In this document: in pieces, positions 25,060 through 33,424 of the stretch
How the letters are laid out: each line of letters starts with the position of its first letter
How positions within the stretch are numbered: the first letter of the stretch is position 1
Source of the DNA: Oceanispirochaeta sp963676905
GTDB lineage: Bacteria > Spirochaetota > Spirochaetia > DSM-2461
Direction: 5' to 3'
Assembly: GCA_963676905.2 (NCBI GenBank)
Contig: CAXXVE010000002.1
Span: forward strand, 259,846-323,845
Length of the DNA: 64,000 nucleotides
Notes under the pieces: generated by a model
The model's input: the letters and a program-made list of their open reading frames with translations, nothing else
Told to the model about the DNA's origin: nothing
Database searches by the model: none
Program-made: the position numbers and the translations under genes

Positions 25060-26342
25060 ACATAGTTACCAAAAGTCCAACCTCTTCAGTTACACACGCG
25101 GAATGAATTCATAGTCCAGTATATCATATATTTTAAGCTCATGTTCATTCAGATAGCCCAAGAAGAACTCTCGGAACCAGACACGATAGATTCCATTTCC
25201 TATGTCTTTGAATCCAAGTTTTTTCTCTTTGAATGCTGTCCCTACAAATATACTGTCTTTCTTACCGACTCTGATTATTCCATTCTTGCAGATATATCGT
25301 ACTTTGTATTCAGGCGGGTAATGCCACTCTTTTATCTCATTCGGATACCGTCTTTTAGAACGTTCATAAACTGTTTTGGGTGTAACCATACCAAGGGCTT
25401 CATGAGGTCTTTCCTCGTTATACTCTTTGGTAAATCTGTTGAACTTTATCTGCTGACTTCTCAGTGATTTACCTGGTTCAATGCATGCTTCTGCTTTCAA
25501 TTCTCTATGCATTCTTTCATGACTTCCATTCTGCTGCGGAGAGGCCGGATCGCTGAACACCGGATAGATCCCAAGTTCCATTAACCAAACAGAAAATTGT
25601 GTATACCGACCAAGGGATCTTATGTTGGCAAACGGGGAACCATTGTCTGTGTGCAACTGTTCGGGAAGTCCATATTCTTTGAATACAGCCTCAAAAACAG
25701 GCTTAGACTGCGTTAAATTGGGCCTGGAGAGCCCTTTTATGCGTATGATGTACTTACTGAAGTTATCGCAAATGGTAAGCGGATAGCAGTACTTCTTGTC
25801 TCCAGTCCTGAACTCACCTTTATAGTCGGCACTCCATATCTCATTACAATGATCGGCTATGAACTTGGGATAGCGTTTCTCAATATGCACATGTCTTTTA
25901 CGTTCCGGAATGAGATCATTCTTTTTGAGTATGTTGTTTATTGTGGACTTGCAGGGAATATGAGAATAAATGCCATCCTTCTCAAGGCGCCATCGTATTT
26001 TTTTCCCACCCCATCGTTTATGCTGACTTCTTATTTCAAGAATACGTTCTTCAATCGCTGCTGGAGTTTTATTCGGTGAATGGTGAGGAGCACGGGATTT
26101 TGGTTGAAGTCCTGCCATTCCCTCTTCCTGGTATCGTTTAATGTATTTGTAACCAGTAGTCCTGCTGATACAAAAATCTTTACATAGGCCAGAGAAAGTA
26201 AATCGATCTGTACTCCAAATTAAGATGAACTCTTCTTTTTGATCCATAATCGTTTTCTCCATTAAAGGCATGATCGTCTCCTTTATTGTAAACCATCTGC
26301 CTTTAACTGTAATTTATCTACTTGGATCTTTGTCCACTATGT
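25060..26342 (-). mobile_element. IS481-like insertion sequence
   Basis: About 1.28 kb with imperfect terminal repeats: plus strand at 25060 reads ACATAGTTACCAAAAGTCCA and the minus strand from 26342 reads ACATAGTGGACAAAGATCCA. One DDE transposase fills the element. It lies in the leader of the hydrolase cassette, between attC4 and the hydrolase start. I could not find a clear target duplication, so the exact ends are uncertain by a few bases. Confidence 0.7.
25090..26271 (-). CDS. IS481-family transposase
   Basis: 393 residues. N-terminal helix-turn-helix ('FSGLCKDFCISRTTGYKYIKRYQ'-type pattern, about 28-50) followed by the rve integrase core with the catalytic triad visible as Asp in SADYKGEF, Asp in HTDNGSPF and Glu in QQNGSHERMH. 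The frame is intact, so the transposase may be functional. It cuts and pastes or copies the surrounding insertion sequence; the C-terminal 80 residues are a beta-rich extension typical of the longer members. A start a few codons later (MEKTIMDQ or MDQKEE) is possible. Confidence 0.9.
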   Translation of the reverse strand: MPLMEKTIMDQKEEFILIWSTDRFTFSGLCKDFCISRTTGYKYIKRYQEEGMAGLQPKSRAPHHSPNKTPAAIEERILEIRSQHKRWGGKKIRWRLEKDGIYSHIPCKSTINNILKKNDLIPERKRHVHIEKRYPKFIADHCNEIWSADYKGEFRTGDKKYCYPLTICDNFSKYIIRIKGLSRPNLTQSKPVFEAVFKEYGLPEQLHTDNGSPFANIRSLGRYTQFSVWLMELGIYPVFSDPASPQQNGSHERMHRELKAEACIEPGKSLRSQQIKFNRFTKEYNEERPHEALGMVTPKTVYERSKRRYPNEIKEWHYPPEYKVRYICKNGIIRVGKKDSIFVGTAFKEKKLGFKDIGNGIYRVWFREFFLGYLNEHELKIYDILDYEFIPRV

Positions 26343-26366
26343 TATTAATCCGTACCTCAATCCAGA

Positions 26367-26468
26367 TAACGCCTTCATAACCCGCACGGCGTACATGGCG
26401 CTGTTTTTGTCGAGCGGAGCGACTTACAAAAACTGTTACATAGCCGGGTCGGGTTCATGAAATTGTTA
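26367..26468 (-). other. attC4 (GYW-repeat lipoprotein cassette)
   Basis: 102 bp. Plus-strand ends TAACGCCTTCATAACCCGC and GGGTTCATGAAATTGTTA, with inner pairing CCCGCACGGC / GCCGGGTCGGG and a central hairpin (GTTTTTGTCG / CGACTTACAAAAAC). Starts 15 bp after the lipoprotein stop. Confidence 0.88.
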
Positions 26469-26482
26469 TATGTCATCCATTT

Positions 26483-27529
26483 TCAATTGCTAACGATTAC
26501 AATCGAATGAACTACATCTCCAAATTTATTATCCGGCATTGGCTCTTCAAGTTCTATCCATTGATCATTTACCCAATATCCAGGATAAAATCGCCTATTT
26601 GCAGATCTATGTCCTGCAGTTATTACATTATCTCTATATACAACGATAGTATTTAGGTAGTATTTTTCTTCTTCTGGTGCGAGCTCAATCCATTCCTCAT
26701 TTTTCCAATAGCCATTTCTATTAACAGCTAAATAAATATCTTCTTTCACCTTAATCATTTCTCGAACTGAATTATATGAATCTTTATCAGGAGATTTAAT
26801 CTCATTCCATTCTTCATTCAACCAATACCCTGAAATCATTTCTTTATTTTCATTTTTGCAAAATCCGAGCAAATATAGATCATTATCAATGATTTTGATT
26901 GAACTGACTTCACCATTTGTCATATTTCGTGGAACTGGTAAATCTTTCCATTCGCTATTAATATAATACCCTGGCGAATCACTAAATTCGGACATAGCTT
27001 GATAGCTTCCGGTCCAATATATATTATTATTGTAAATTGTAAATGAACTTAAAATTCGGTTATCGGTTAAAGGATCAGATAGTGATGTCCAACTTCCGTT
27101 TTTCCAATAGCCTGATACAACATTACCTAACTCATTATAATAAGAACCAGCTGCATATATATTATCTTTTTCAAGAATAACTGTTTCAATAAATCCCTTC
27201 CAGCTCTCTTCTGGTAAGTCTAACTCATTCCATTTGCCATTTATCCAATAACCAGGTATCCAACCTTGTCCTTCAACACGAATATATCCTCCAACAACAA
27301 TAAATTCTTTATTTGCTGCGAGTGCATATGTTCCGCAATTATCCATTTGATCAGGATTCTCAATATCTATCCATGTACCATTTTCCCAATAACCAGGAAT
27401 TGTTTTTCCTGTCATATCTGGAGCAGAACCTAATGCATATATTGAATAAGAGTAGTCACACCCAGAAATGAATATAAAAACAGTGATTAATAGTAAAAAA
27501 TAAGTGAACGTTTTTATTTCTTTTAACAT
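26483..27529 (-). CDS. Lipoprotein with GYW-N-W repeats (propeller-like)
   Basis: About 348 residues from the ATG at 27529 (TTGGAG upstream). A lipoprotein signal ends at lipobox FISGC (Cys about residue 23). The mature protein consists of seven repeats of 45-50 residues, each with a core of the form GYW-x-N-x-x-W followed by a hydrophobic strand and an 'I..DNIYAAG'-like strand: GYWENGTW, GYWINGKW, GYWKNGSW, GYYINSEW, GYWLNEEW, GYWKNEEW and GYWVNDQW. This is what a beta-propeller or solenoid would look like. An anchored, probably surface-exposed or periplasmic protein. No characterised homologue recognised. It is a cassette gene, ending 15 bp before attC4. Confidence 0.75.
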   Translation of the reverse strand: MLKEIKTFTYFLLLITVFIFISGCDYSYSIYALGSAPDMTGKTIPGYWENGTWIDIENPDQMDNCGTYALAANKEFIVVGGYIRVEGQGWIPGYWINGKWNELDLPEESWKGFIETVILEKDNIYAAGSYYNELGNVVSGYWKNGSWTSLSDPLTDNRILSSFTIYNNNIYWTGSYQAMSEFSDSPGYYINSEWKDLPVPRNMTNGEVSSIKIIDNDLYLLGFCKNENKEMISGYWLNEEWNEIKSPDKDSYNSVREMIKVKEDIYLAVNRNGYWKNEEWIELAPEEEKYYLNTIVVYRDNVITAGHRSANRRFYPGYWVNDQWIELEEPMPDNKFGDVVHSIVIVSN

Positions 27530-27552
27530 AAAATCTCCAATTTTTGTCCATA

Positions 27553-27645
27553 TAACACCCTTTTTAGCTGCAGGAGGTGGCAGCGTGCAAAATGAATGCA
27601 TATACCTGGAACCTGACCCCGACTGTCTGCTACAAAAGATTGTTA
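27553..27645 (-). other. attC5 (HUH transposase cassette, copy 1)
   Basis: 93 bp, identical to attC8. Plus-strand ends TAACACCCTTTTTAGCTGC and GCTACAAAAGATTGTTA pair as in attC6 (TAACGCCCTTTTGAGCTGC / TCCAAAAGATTGTTA). About 200 bp separate it from the transposase stop. Confidence 0.82.
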
Positions 27646-28519
27646 AGTCAGCATCATTTATAAGAAATTCAATTATTCTGCGGACTTACCTGAATAGTCT
27701 TTTCTTCTGAGAAAATAGTAAACGAGAGGCGTTCATAAGTAAAGGAGTTTAAAAATTTCAGAGAATCTGTTTCTGAGGTATTATATTTGCAATATGGCTG
27801 CTTTTGGAGACAGTCCTCGATTATGAATCTGTCTTCGTAGATGTTCATGCTATTCCTAAAAGTTGGCCGTGGCCTGGTGGCCAGCAATACTTTGACAGAT
27901 ATAATCTTACTATCAGCGGAAGAGGTTTCCCTCGACCAAAGACATCGATAGTTTCCAAGGGTGTATCGCATTCTGGACATGTCTCTTCGTCATCAATGAT
28001 TTCTTTAACCCCACCAAGCTCTTCCACACGGATTCTTTCCAGTGTTTCAACTTGCCGGTTAGAATACAATCCATAGTTCCTGATCGTGACTGTTCCTTTC
28101 GGTGGTACATGATTAAAGTAGCGTTCTCTGAATATCCGCATACTGAGTACTGTCTTTCTCGTTTCACCACGATATCTCTCGTAAATTGTCGCGGTATCGT
28201 TATAGTTATCGAAATCAATGTCTTCTATATCCGAAATAAACCCACAGATGGATTTAGACAGGTAATCAACAATATTGTCTCCATTGAACTTATGGATGGC
28301 CGGATAAACAGTGTACTCCCTATCCTGGCAGTTTCTTGTTTCAAAGCGGACAGTATTTCTTTTCACACCGGACAATTTCTTAATAAAATGCGGAAGTGTG
28401 AGCAACGCTGTTAAAGTTCCTATAATCAGCGGCGAAAAAGTTCCGCTTTTACAGACATAAAAAGGGGCAAATATCCTAAAGTAGGGTTACCACACCAACT
28501 ACGAAAGGAACCTGCCCCT

Positions 28520-29800
28520 ATGTGTCTAAAGGAAGATCGCATGCACGTTGCGCGCATCATGGCCAATCAAGGCCACACACAAAAGTACATAGCCGAGTAT
28601 CTCGGCGTCAGCGACCGAATGGTCAGAAAATACCTGACCCCCGAGTTCGGAACCCACCCCCGGAAATCCCGGGAAAGCATCCTTAAACCATTCCATCCCA
28701 TCATAGAAGATACACTGGAAAATGATCCATACTTTAATTTGGTTTATCTTCACGAAAGACTGCAAAAAGCCGGTTACTCAGGCAAAATAACAATCCTTAG
28801 AGACTATGCCCGGCAGTATAGAAAGAAACTCATCGAGAAGGCTGTCATCCGGTTTGAGACAGAGCCTGGCCGTCAGGCTCAGGTGGACTGGAAAGAGTGC
28901 GGCAAAATGGAAATTGACGGCCAGATCCAGAAGGTCTATGCCTTTGTCATGTTGATGGGTTACAGCCGTATCCCCTTTGTGCAGTTTACCCTGGACATGA
29001 CTTCAGCAACGCTACTCCAGGCCCATCTGAAAGCATTCCAATACTTTGGTGCCGTTCCACAGGAAATCCTTTATGACAACATGAGAACGGCCTGGTACAA
29101 CAGCGGCGGTGTCTGGCAGGTAAACTCACAACTCCTGGAGTTCGCTTCAGCCTGTGGCTTCAGACCTCTTCGCTGTCAGGTTCGCAGACCTCAGACGAAA
29201 GGAAAAGTTGAGCGTTTCATCGGCTATCTGGGGCACAGCTTCCTGATCCGTGAAGAGGCTTTGAAGTCATGTACTCTACAGGATCTTAATCAATCCGTTA
29301 TCGAGTGGATCTCTAGAGTCGTGGAAACACAAATGAGTCAGTTCCGGCAGACACGGAAAGAGCGCTTTGACTATGAGAAGCAGTTTATGAATCCCTGGAA
29401 TCCGGGGGCGGCTCCCGATGTGAGACTTGTGAAAGAACTGCTAGTTTCTCGGGAAGGCGTAATTCGCTATGAAACCAATACATACAGTGTCCCTGCTGAT
29501 CATATCGGACAGACTGCAACGCTGAAGATTGACACACTGGAGAGAACCGCCGATGTCACCGTTGCTGGAAAGGTCGTAAGGTCTGTGGATATTCTGGCGA
29601 AAGGCGCTAAATCAGTCTCAATCCGCAAGGCCGACCGGGACTCTCTTCTGAAACGGTGGAAACGGGAGAACCGGCAGAGCCTAAGGGCAATTGTAGGCCG
29701 TTCAGAAAAAAGGGATACTCCTCACTCATCGCTGATTCAGACTGAAGTCGAAATACGCCATCCCAATCACTATGATCAGATAATCGGAGTTGGCGCATGA
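28520..29800 (+). CDS. istA: IS21 transposase IstA
   Basis: 426 residues. N-terminal helix-turn-helix 'KYIAEYLGVSDRMVRKYL' (about 22-39), then the rve/DDE core: Asp in QVDWKECG, Asp in ILYDNMRTAW, and the Glu region in 'TKGKVERFIGYLG'. The C-terminal beta-rich part binds the IS ends. Complete and open, so likely functional. Start: the ATG at 28520, preceded by AAAGGAA. Its end overlaps the istB start by 4 bp, the normal coupled arrangement. Confidence 0.95.
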   Translation: MCLKEDRMHVARIMANQGHTQKYIAEYLGVSDRMVRKYLTPEFGTHPRKSRESILKPFHPIIEDTLENDPYFNLVYLHERLQKAGYSGKITILRDYARQYRKKLIEKAVIRFETEPGRQAQVDWKECGKMEIDGQIQKVYAFVMLMGYSRIPFVQFTLDMTSATLLQAHLKAFQYFGAVPQEILYDNMRTAWYNSGGVWQVNSQLLEFASACGFRPLRCQVRRPQTKGKVERFIGYLGHSFLIREEALKSCTLQDLNQSVIEWISRVVETQMSQFRQTRKERFDYEKQFMNPWNPGAAPDVRLVKELLVSREGVIRYETNTYSVPADHIGQTATLKIDTLERTADVTVAGKVVRSVDILAKGAKSVSIRKADRDSLLKRWKRENRQSLRAIVGRSEKRDTPHSSLIQTEVEIRHPNHYDQIIGVGA

Positions 29801-30561
29801 ACGTACTCAGGGAGACCATTGAAACCCGCTTGAATGAGCTGGGACTTGAGTTCATGGCTGCAGGACTGGAAAGCTATCTGGAAGCTCAGTCTCATACCGA
29901 GAATACGCTGACACAATCAATTGCAGACCTGTTGGAGCTGGAGTATATTCCCCGGAAAGAACGAGCTGCCAAGAGTCGTCTGAAGCTCTCAGGAATGCCC
30001 TGTATCAAGCTGCTAGAAGACTTTGATCCGGCGTGGCTTAAGGGCGGTCTGACCGCCAGTCAGTTAGCCGATCTTTCTAGTTTGGCATTTATTGAAAGGA
30101 AGGAGAATCTGGTCCTGATGGGACCCAGCGGTCTGGGAAAGACCCACCTGATGCTGGCCCTGGCTCACAAGGCCTGTCTGAATGGTTTTACGGTGTGGTA
30201 CACAAGCTGCATCGACCTGATGGAGAACCTCACCAATGCTCGTGAACAGGGGCGATTAAAGCGGCGGCTAACCTGGTTACGGAAACCTCATTTGATCCTG
30301 GTCGATGAAGTCGGCTACGAGAACCTGACCAAAGAACAGGCCAACCTGTTTTTTCAGATGGTGAATACACGCTACGAACAGGGAAGCGTGATAATCACGA
30401 CGAATAAACCCTTCGGTCGTTGGGCTGAGATCCTGGGTGATGAGGCCATTGCTACGGCGACCATCGACAGGCTGCTCCATCATGCTCATGTATTGAGCCT
30501 CAAAGGTGATTCATACCGGATGAAAGACCGGTTGAAAATAGGGATCGTTGATCCTGTTTAA
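29797..30561 (+). CDS. istB: IS21 helper ATPase IstB
   Basis: 254 residues, AAA+ ATPase of the DnaC/IstB type that loads the transposase on target DNA. Walker A GPSGLGKTH (109-117), Walker B LILVDEVGY (about 165-173), sensor region 'SVIITTNKPFGRW' and the arginine-rich tail 'DRLLHHAHVLSLKGDSYRMKD' are intact. Starts inside the last codons of istA (ATGA). Confidence 0.95.
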   Translation: MNVLRETIETRLNELGLEFMAAGLESYLEAQSHTENTLTQSIADLLELEYIPRKERAAKSRLKLSGMPCIKLLEDFDPAWLKGGLTASQLADLSSLAFIERKENLVLMGPSGLGKTHLMLALAHKACLNGFTVWYTSCIDLMENLTNAREQGRLKRRLTWLRKPHLILVDEVGYENLTKEQANLFFQMVNTRYEQGSVIITTNKPFGRWAEILGDEAIATATIDRLLHHAHVLSLKGDSYRMKDRLKIGIVDPV

Positions 30562-31270
30562 TTTTACCCAAAAGCGGAACTTTTAAACCGATGAATTCAG
30601 GAACTTTTTAGGCGTTGTTGACAGCGGAAGCAGAGTTTCCCGTACTGTATCACAGATAATAGAGTATTTCATTGAAGGATAAGATTCGAACCAGTCATTC
30701 TCTGCGTTGACTCCTCCATCCGTGACGATACAGTGCATATGCGGTTTATAGGCAAGACCGACACTATGGCTTTGGAAGACAAGTATTACCCCAGGGGTTA
30801 TCCCTGATTCTTTGCACATATTCTTGAATCCAAGATCTACCGCATGGAAAAACGAACTGATGAACTGCCGACGATCTATCAGCCATAGCGTATTCATTTC
30901 TTCTGGGAGAGAGACTATCAGATGATAATGCCCCATGGGTAATATCTTGGCGTGCATTTTACGGTTCCACTTTGCCTGATTCTTTTTAGAGCAATTCGGG
31001 CAACCCCGTTGATTGCAGGGATTGTATAAAACTGTATGGGTATGACATTTTGGGCAGTAGACGACACGTCCTCCCAAATCGATTGTACGGCAGGATAGAA
31101 TATTGCTTGCGGCTTGTGCCTGTTCTTTATCTAATAGAGCTCCCGGCGTGGTTGCCCATATTTCGACCTGTGACATAAAATCCCCCATTGCCATGCAATG
31201 GGGAACTGCTGAAAACAGTTTAGTGCTTCAATTCTTCAGGATTTTTTTTGATTTTTTTCTCATGTCGACT

Positions 31271-31375
31271 TAACGCCCTTTTGAGCTGCAGCTCGTTTAC
31301 TGGCGTGAAATCTGCCTGCGAAGCAGAACAGCAGATTTCATGATCAGTAGAGCTGACTGCTCCAAAAGATTGTTA
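31271..31375 (-). other. attC6 (membrane protein cassette)
   Basis: 105 bp. Plus-strand ends TAACGCCCTTTTGAGCTGC and CTCCAAAAGATTGTTA; central hairpin GAAATCTGC / GCAGATTTC. The TAA stop of the membrane gene forms the first bases of the site (minus strand). Confidence 0.9.
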
Positions 31376-31846
31376 CATGTCAATTTCATTCTTTATTTTA
31401 TTCTTATCAATAAGTACGAATCTACAATAAGTGGTCAGTGTTAATAGTAAACCAGATATAATTGCTAGAATAATTAAGAGTAATACATAACGTAATGTAT
31501 TTGTCCCTAATTTTTCAAAAATTGTATTAATTTTTAACATAGATGATATAAATGAACTTAAAACACCCCACACCCATGAAACAAAACCTAATATAATCGA
31601 GAGAACAATTGTTGTATCGAAATGCTCCTTTACTAGATTTAAACTTTTTTTCCAAATCTTAAGTAAATTTAATTTTTCTGTATCCACAAAAGTCACGATA
31701 TAAAATCCTGTTATATTTATTATAATAAACGCGAGCGTATCTATAGTCATTATTAAATAATATATAGCGGATGGGATATTTTTACCCGCCAATAAAGTAG
31801 GAACAAATTTTAATGCAACTATTATCATTTGGTAAGGTATATACAC
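31373..31846 (-). CDS. Membrane protein, C-terminal part of frameshifted gene
   Basis: About 157 residues from the first Met, but the open frame begins upstream at 31,888, overlapping the N-terminal part. Four or five hydrophobic helices ('YLIMTIDTLAFIIINITGFYIVTF', 'TTIVLSIILGFVSWVWGVLSSFI', 'YVLLLIILAIISGLLLTL'). No ribosome-binding site is visible at 31846. It continues the protein encoded at 31852-32136 if one base is slipped at a run of six T on the plus strand (31881-31886). Either a recent frameshift or transcriptional slippage. Family not recognised. Its stop codon lies in attC6. Confidence 0.55.
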   Translation of the reverse strand: MYIPYQMIIVALKFVPTLLAGKNIPSAIYYLIMTIDTLAFIIINITGFYIVTFVDTEKLNLLKIWKKSLNLVKEHFDTTIVLSIILGFVSWVWGVLSSFISSMLKINTIFEKLGTNTLRYVLLLIILAIISGLLLTLTTYCRFVLIDKNKIKNEIDM

Positions 31847-31851
31847 TTGAA

Positions 31852-32136
31852 CTAAGAATCTAAATATTTTCTTAATACAATTTTTTCATAATTGTTATAT
31901 TTTTCTTGATAAAAGTGAATTACAAATGTAAGAAAAATAATATTAAAAAGTAATGAAAATGTGCTTCCTGCTAACGGTGGTGTATAAATAGATAGCATTT
32001 GATAAAATAAATTATTACTAAAATAATAATCCAATATAAAAATCGGTATATAAAGCACAAGAAGATAAATAATAATCTTTTTTATATCGCTTTTAATTAT
32101 TTTTGTACTGTCTTTTATGATATCAATTGAATTCAT
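31852..32136 (-). CDS. Membrane protein, N-terminal part of frameshifted gene
   Basis: 94 residues, starting MNSIDIIKDSTKIIKSDIKK with GGAAAA upstream, then two hydrophobic helices (about 21-39 and 54-72). The frame ends at a TAG at 31852-31854 shortly after a homopolymer of six A on the coding strand, and the downstream frame carries on with matching membrane helices. Read together the two would make a protein of about 245 residues with six or so membrane spans. Function unknown. It is a cassette gene bounded by attC6 and attC7. Confidence 0.55.
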   Translation of the reverse strand: MNSIDIIKDSTKIIKSDIKKIIIYLLVLYIPIFILDYYFSNNLFYQMLSIYTPPLAGSTFSLLFNIIFLTFVIHFYQEKYNNYEKIVLRKYLDS

Positions 32137-32162
32137 TTTTTTTCCTTTTCTCTATGTACATG

Positions 32163-32326
32163 TAACATCCAATTAACCTGCGTACCGGCCCGGCCCAGCC
32201 GGGTATTGGCGATTTTCTTGCTTTCCAGTGTATCCCCTTAACTGTTATACGGAAACAACTTTTTGTTGTTCCTCCAGTTTCTGCAAGAAACTTGACAATA
32301 GGAACGACAGGTTCAATTGTTTGTTA
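32163..32326 (-). other. attC7 (nucleotidyltransferase cassette)
   Basis: 164 bp, the longest site here. Plus-strand ends TAACATCCAATTAACCTGC and CAGGTTCAATTGTTTGTTA pair; the long centre contains its own hairpins (CCGGCCCGGCCCAGCCGGG and GGAAACAACTTTTTGTTGTTCC). The nucleotidyltransferase TAA stop overlaps its first bases. Confidence 0.82.
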
Positions 32327-33067
32327 TGTGGTGATTTGTTCATTCCTCATATTCTCAACATTGTCTATAAGTGCCAATATTTCTTTTTTATTATTTGTTG
32401 GATTTAGATATTGATCCAAAAGGGATATATAATATTCACTGTAAGTGAAATTTATGGCACATAAGTCATTACACGATTCATATATTGTCTTATGAAAAAT
32501 ATTATATTCTTTCATTAACTCAGGTCTAAAGGATTTAATAAGATCTTTACCAACCAATCTGGATATCTTTCTTATTTCATTTTCTTTTACTGTCTGAGCA
32601 AGACATTTTCTGTAATGGCCTATTAAATATTGCGTGTCTGGAGCCCAAAGTTTTGCTAACTGTTTTCCGTCAATAATTATTTCTTTTTTATAGTATTTAT
32701 TATTACCGTATAAACAAAGTGAATCAGAGCATACTATCAGCCAGTAATCATAGTTTTCTTGAAGATATTTTTCATTTACAATATTAATATCTATACCGGT
32801 TAAGAATTTAATTTCAGAATTAATTTTCTTTTCATTCTTCAATAGTTCATTTGATTTGATTGTATCATTATCTTTAGTTAGAATACATAAAACATCTAAG
32901 TCTGAGACTTCAGGAATTTCTTCACCTCTTGAAACAGAACCCTGCAGACGAATTTCTAATATTTTATCTCTATAACAACTTTTTAGTATTTTAACTGCTG
33001 CATCTATATACTTCATATATTGAGGTTTTATTTTTTTATATTCAGAAGTATTCTTCAATAATATCAT
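32324..33067 (-). CDS. Nucleotidyltransferase, aminoglycoside-adenylyltransferase-like fold
   Basis: 247 residues. The N-terminal Pol-beta-type nucleotidyltransferase domain has GSVSRGEEIPEVSDLDVL (43-60) with metal ligands Asp56 and Asp58; a third acidic residue is probably in 'TGIDINIV'. The C-terminal half is all-helical, as in ANT/AadA-type enzymes, but it lacks enough similarity to name a drug. It may adenylylate or nucleotidylate a small molecule or a protein or RNA target. AT-rich. A cassette gene whose stop codon is part of attC7; classic integron cassettes such as aadA share this fold. Confidence 0.8.
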   Translation of the reverse strand: MILLKNTSEYKKIKPQYMKYIDAAVKILKSCYRDKILEIRLQGSVSRGEEIPEVSDLDVLCILTKDNDTIKSNELLKNEKKINSEIKFLTGIDINIVNEKYLQENYDYWLIVCSDSLCLYGNNKYYKKEIIIDGKQLAKLWAPDTQYLIGHYRKCLAQTVKENEIRKISRLVGKDLIKSFRPELMKEYNIFHKTIYESCNDLCAINFTYSEYYISLLDQYLNPTNNKKEILALIDNVENMRNEQITT

Positions 33068-33132
33068 AGTGATTAATTGATTCCTAACTTATTTGATACC
33101 TATTATTTTTTCATTAAATTTCTCTATCTACA

Positions 33133-33225
33133 TAACACCCTTTTTAGCTGCAGGAGGTGGCAGCGTGCAAAATGAATGCATATACCTGGAACCTGACCCC
33201 GACTGTCTGCTACAAAAGATTGTTA
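33133..33225 (-). other. attC8 (HUH transposase cassette, copy 2)
   Basis: 93 bp, identical to attC5. Lies 200 bp downstream (minus strand) of the transposase stop. It joins the transposase cassette to the nucleotidyltransferase cassette. Confidence 0.82.
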
Positions 33226-33424
33226 AGTCAGCATCATTTATAAGAAATTCAATTCTTCTGCGGACTTACCTGCATAGTCTTTTCTTCTGAGAAAATAGTA
33301 AACGAGAGGCGTTCATAAGTAAAGGAGTTTAAAAATTTCAGAGAATCTGTTTCTGAGGTATTATATTTGCAATATGGCTGCTTTTGGAGACAGTCCTCGA
33401 TTATGAATCTGTCTTCGTAGATGT

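Larger units (their letters stand above)
28390..30630 (+). mobile_element. IS21-family insertion sequence with 7 bp target duplication
   Basis: Element 28397-30623 (2,227 bp), flanked by direct repeats GCGGAAG (28390-28396 and 30624-30630). Ends are TGTGAGCAACGC (left) and TGTCAACAACGC (minus strand, right). Two inner repeats, AAAGTTCC and AAAGTTCCGCTTTT, occur near both ends in inverted orientation, as is usual for multiple-repeat IS21 ends. It carries istA and istB with a 4 bp overlap. The intact copy 2 shows the empty target with a single GCGGAAG. Confidence 0.93.
27845..31194 (-). pseudogene. IS91-like HUH transposase, interrupted copy
   Basis: The transposase gene of copy 1 in two parts: 31194-30624 (N-terminal zinc-binding and start of the catalytic domain) and 28396-27845 (C-terminal part), separated by the IS21 element. 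Joined across the duplicated GCGGAAG it would read like the intact copy at 33425-34522. The reading frame after the IS21 end runs only a few codons further before stopping, so the protein is almost certainly inactive. Start as in copy 2; the hairpin before the ATG is also preserved (31183-31203). Confidence 0.88.
27553..31270 (-). mobile_element. HUH transposase cassette, copy 1, split by IS21
   Basis: The same unit as copy 2 (33133-34616) with more than 99 percent identity by eye. Both copies begin at TAACACCC on the plus strand and end just before the next TAAC core site, with unrelated sequence outside, so their ends coincide with attC recombination points. Copy 1 contains a 2,227 bp IS21 insertion at 28397-30623 flanked by a 7 bp duplication. 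Confidence 0.8.

Noticed and set aside
31852..31909. Programmed -1 frameshift signal in the membrane protein cassette
   Set aside because: The run of six A does not form a canonical slippery heptamer in the reading frame; mutation or transcriptional slippage is simpler.
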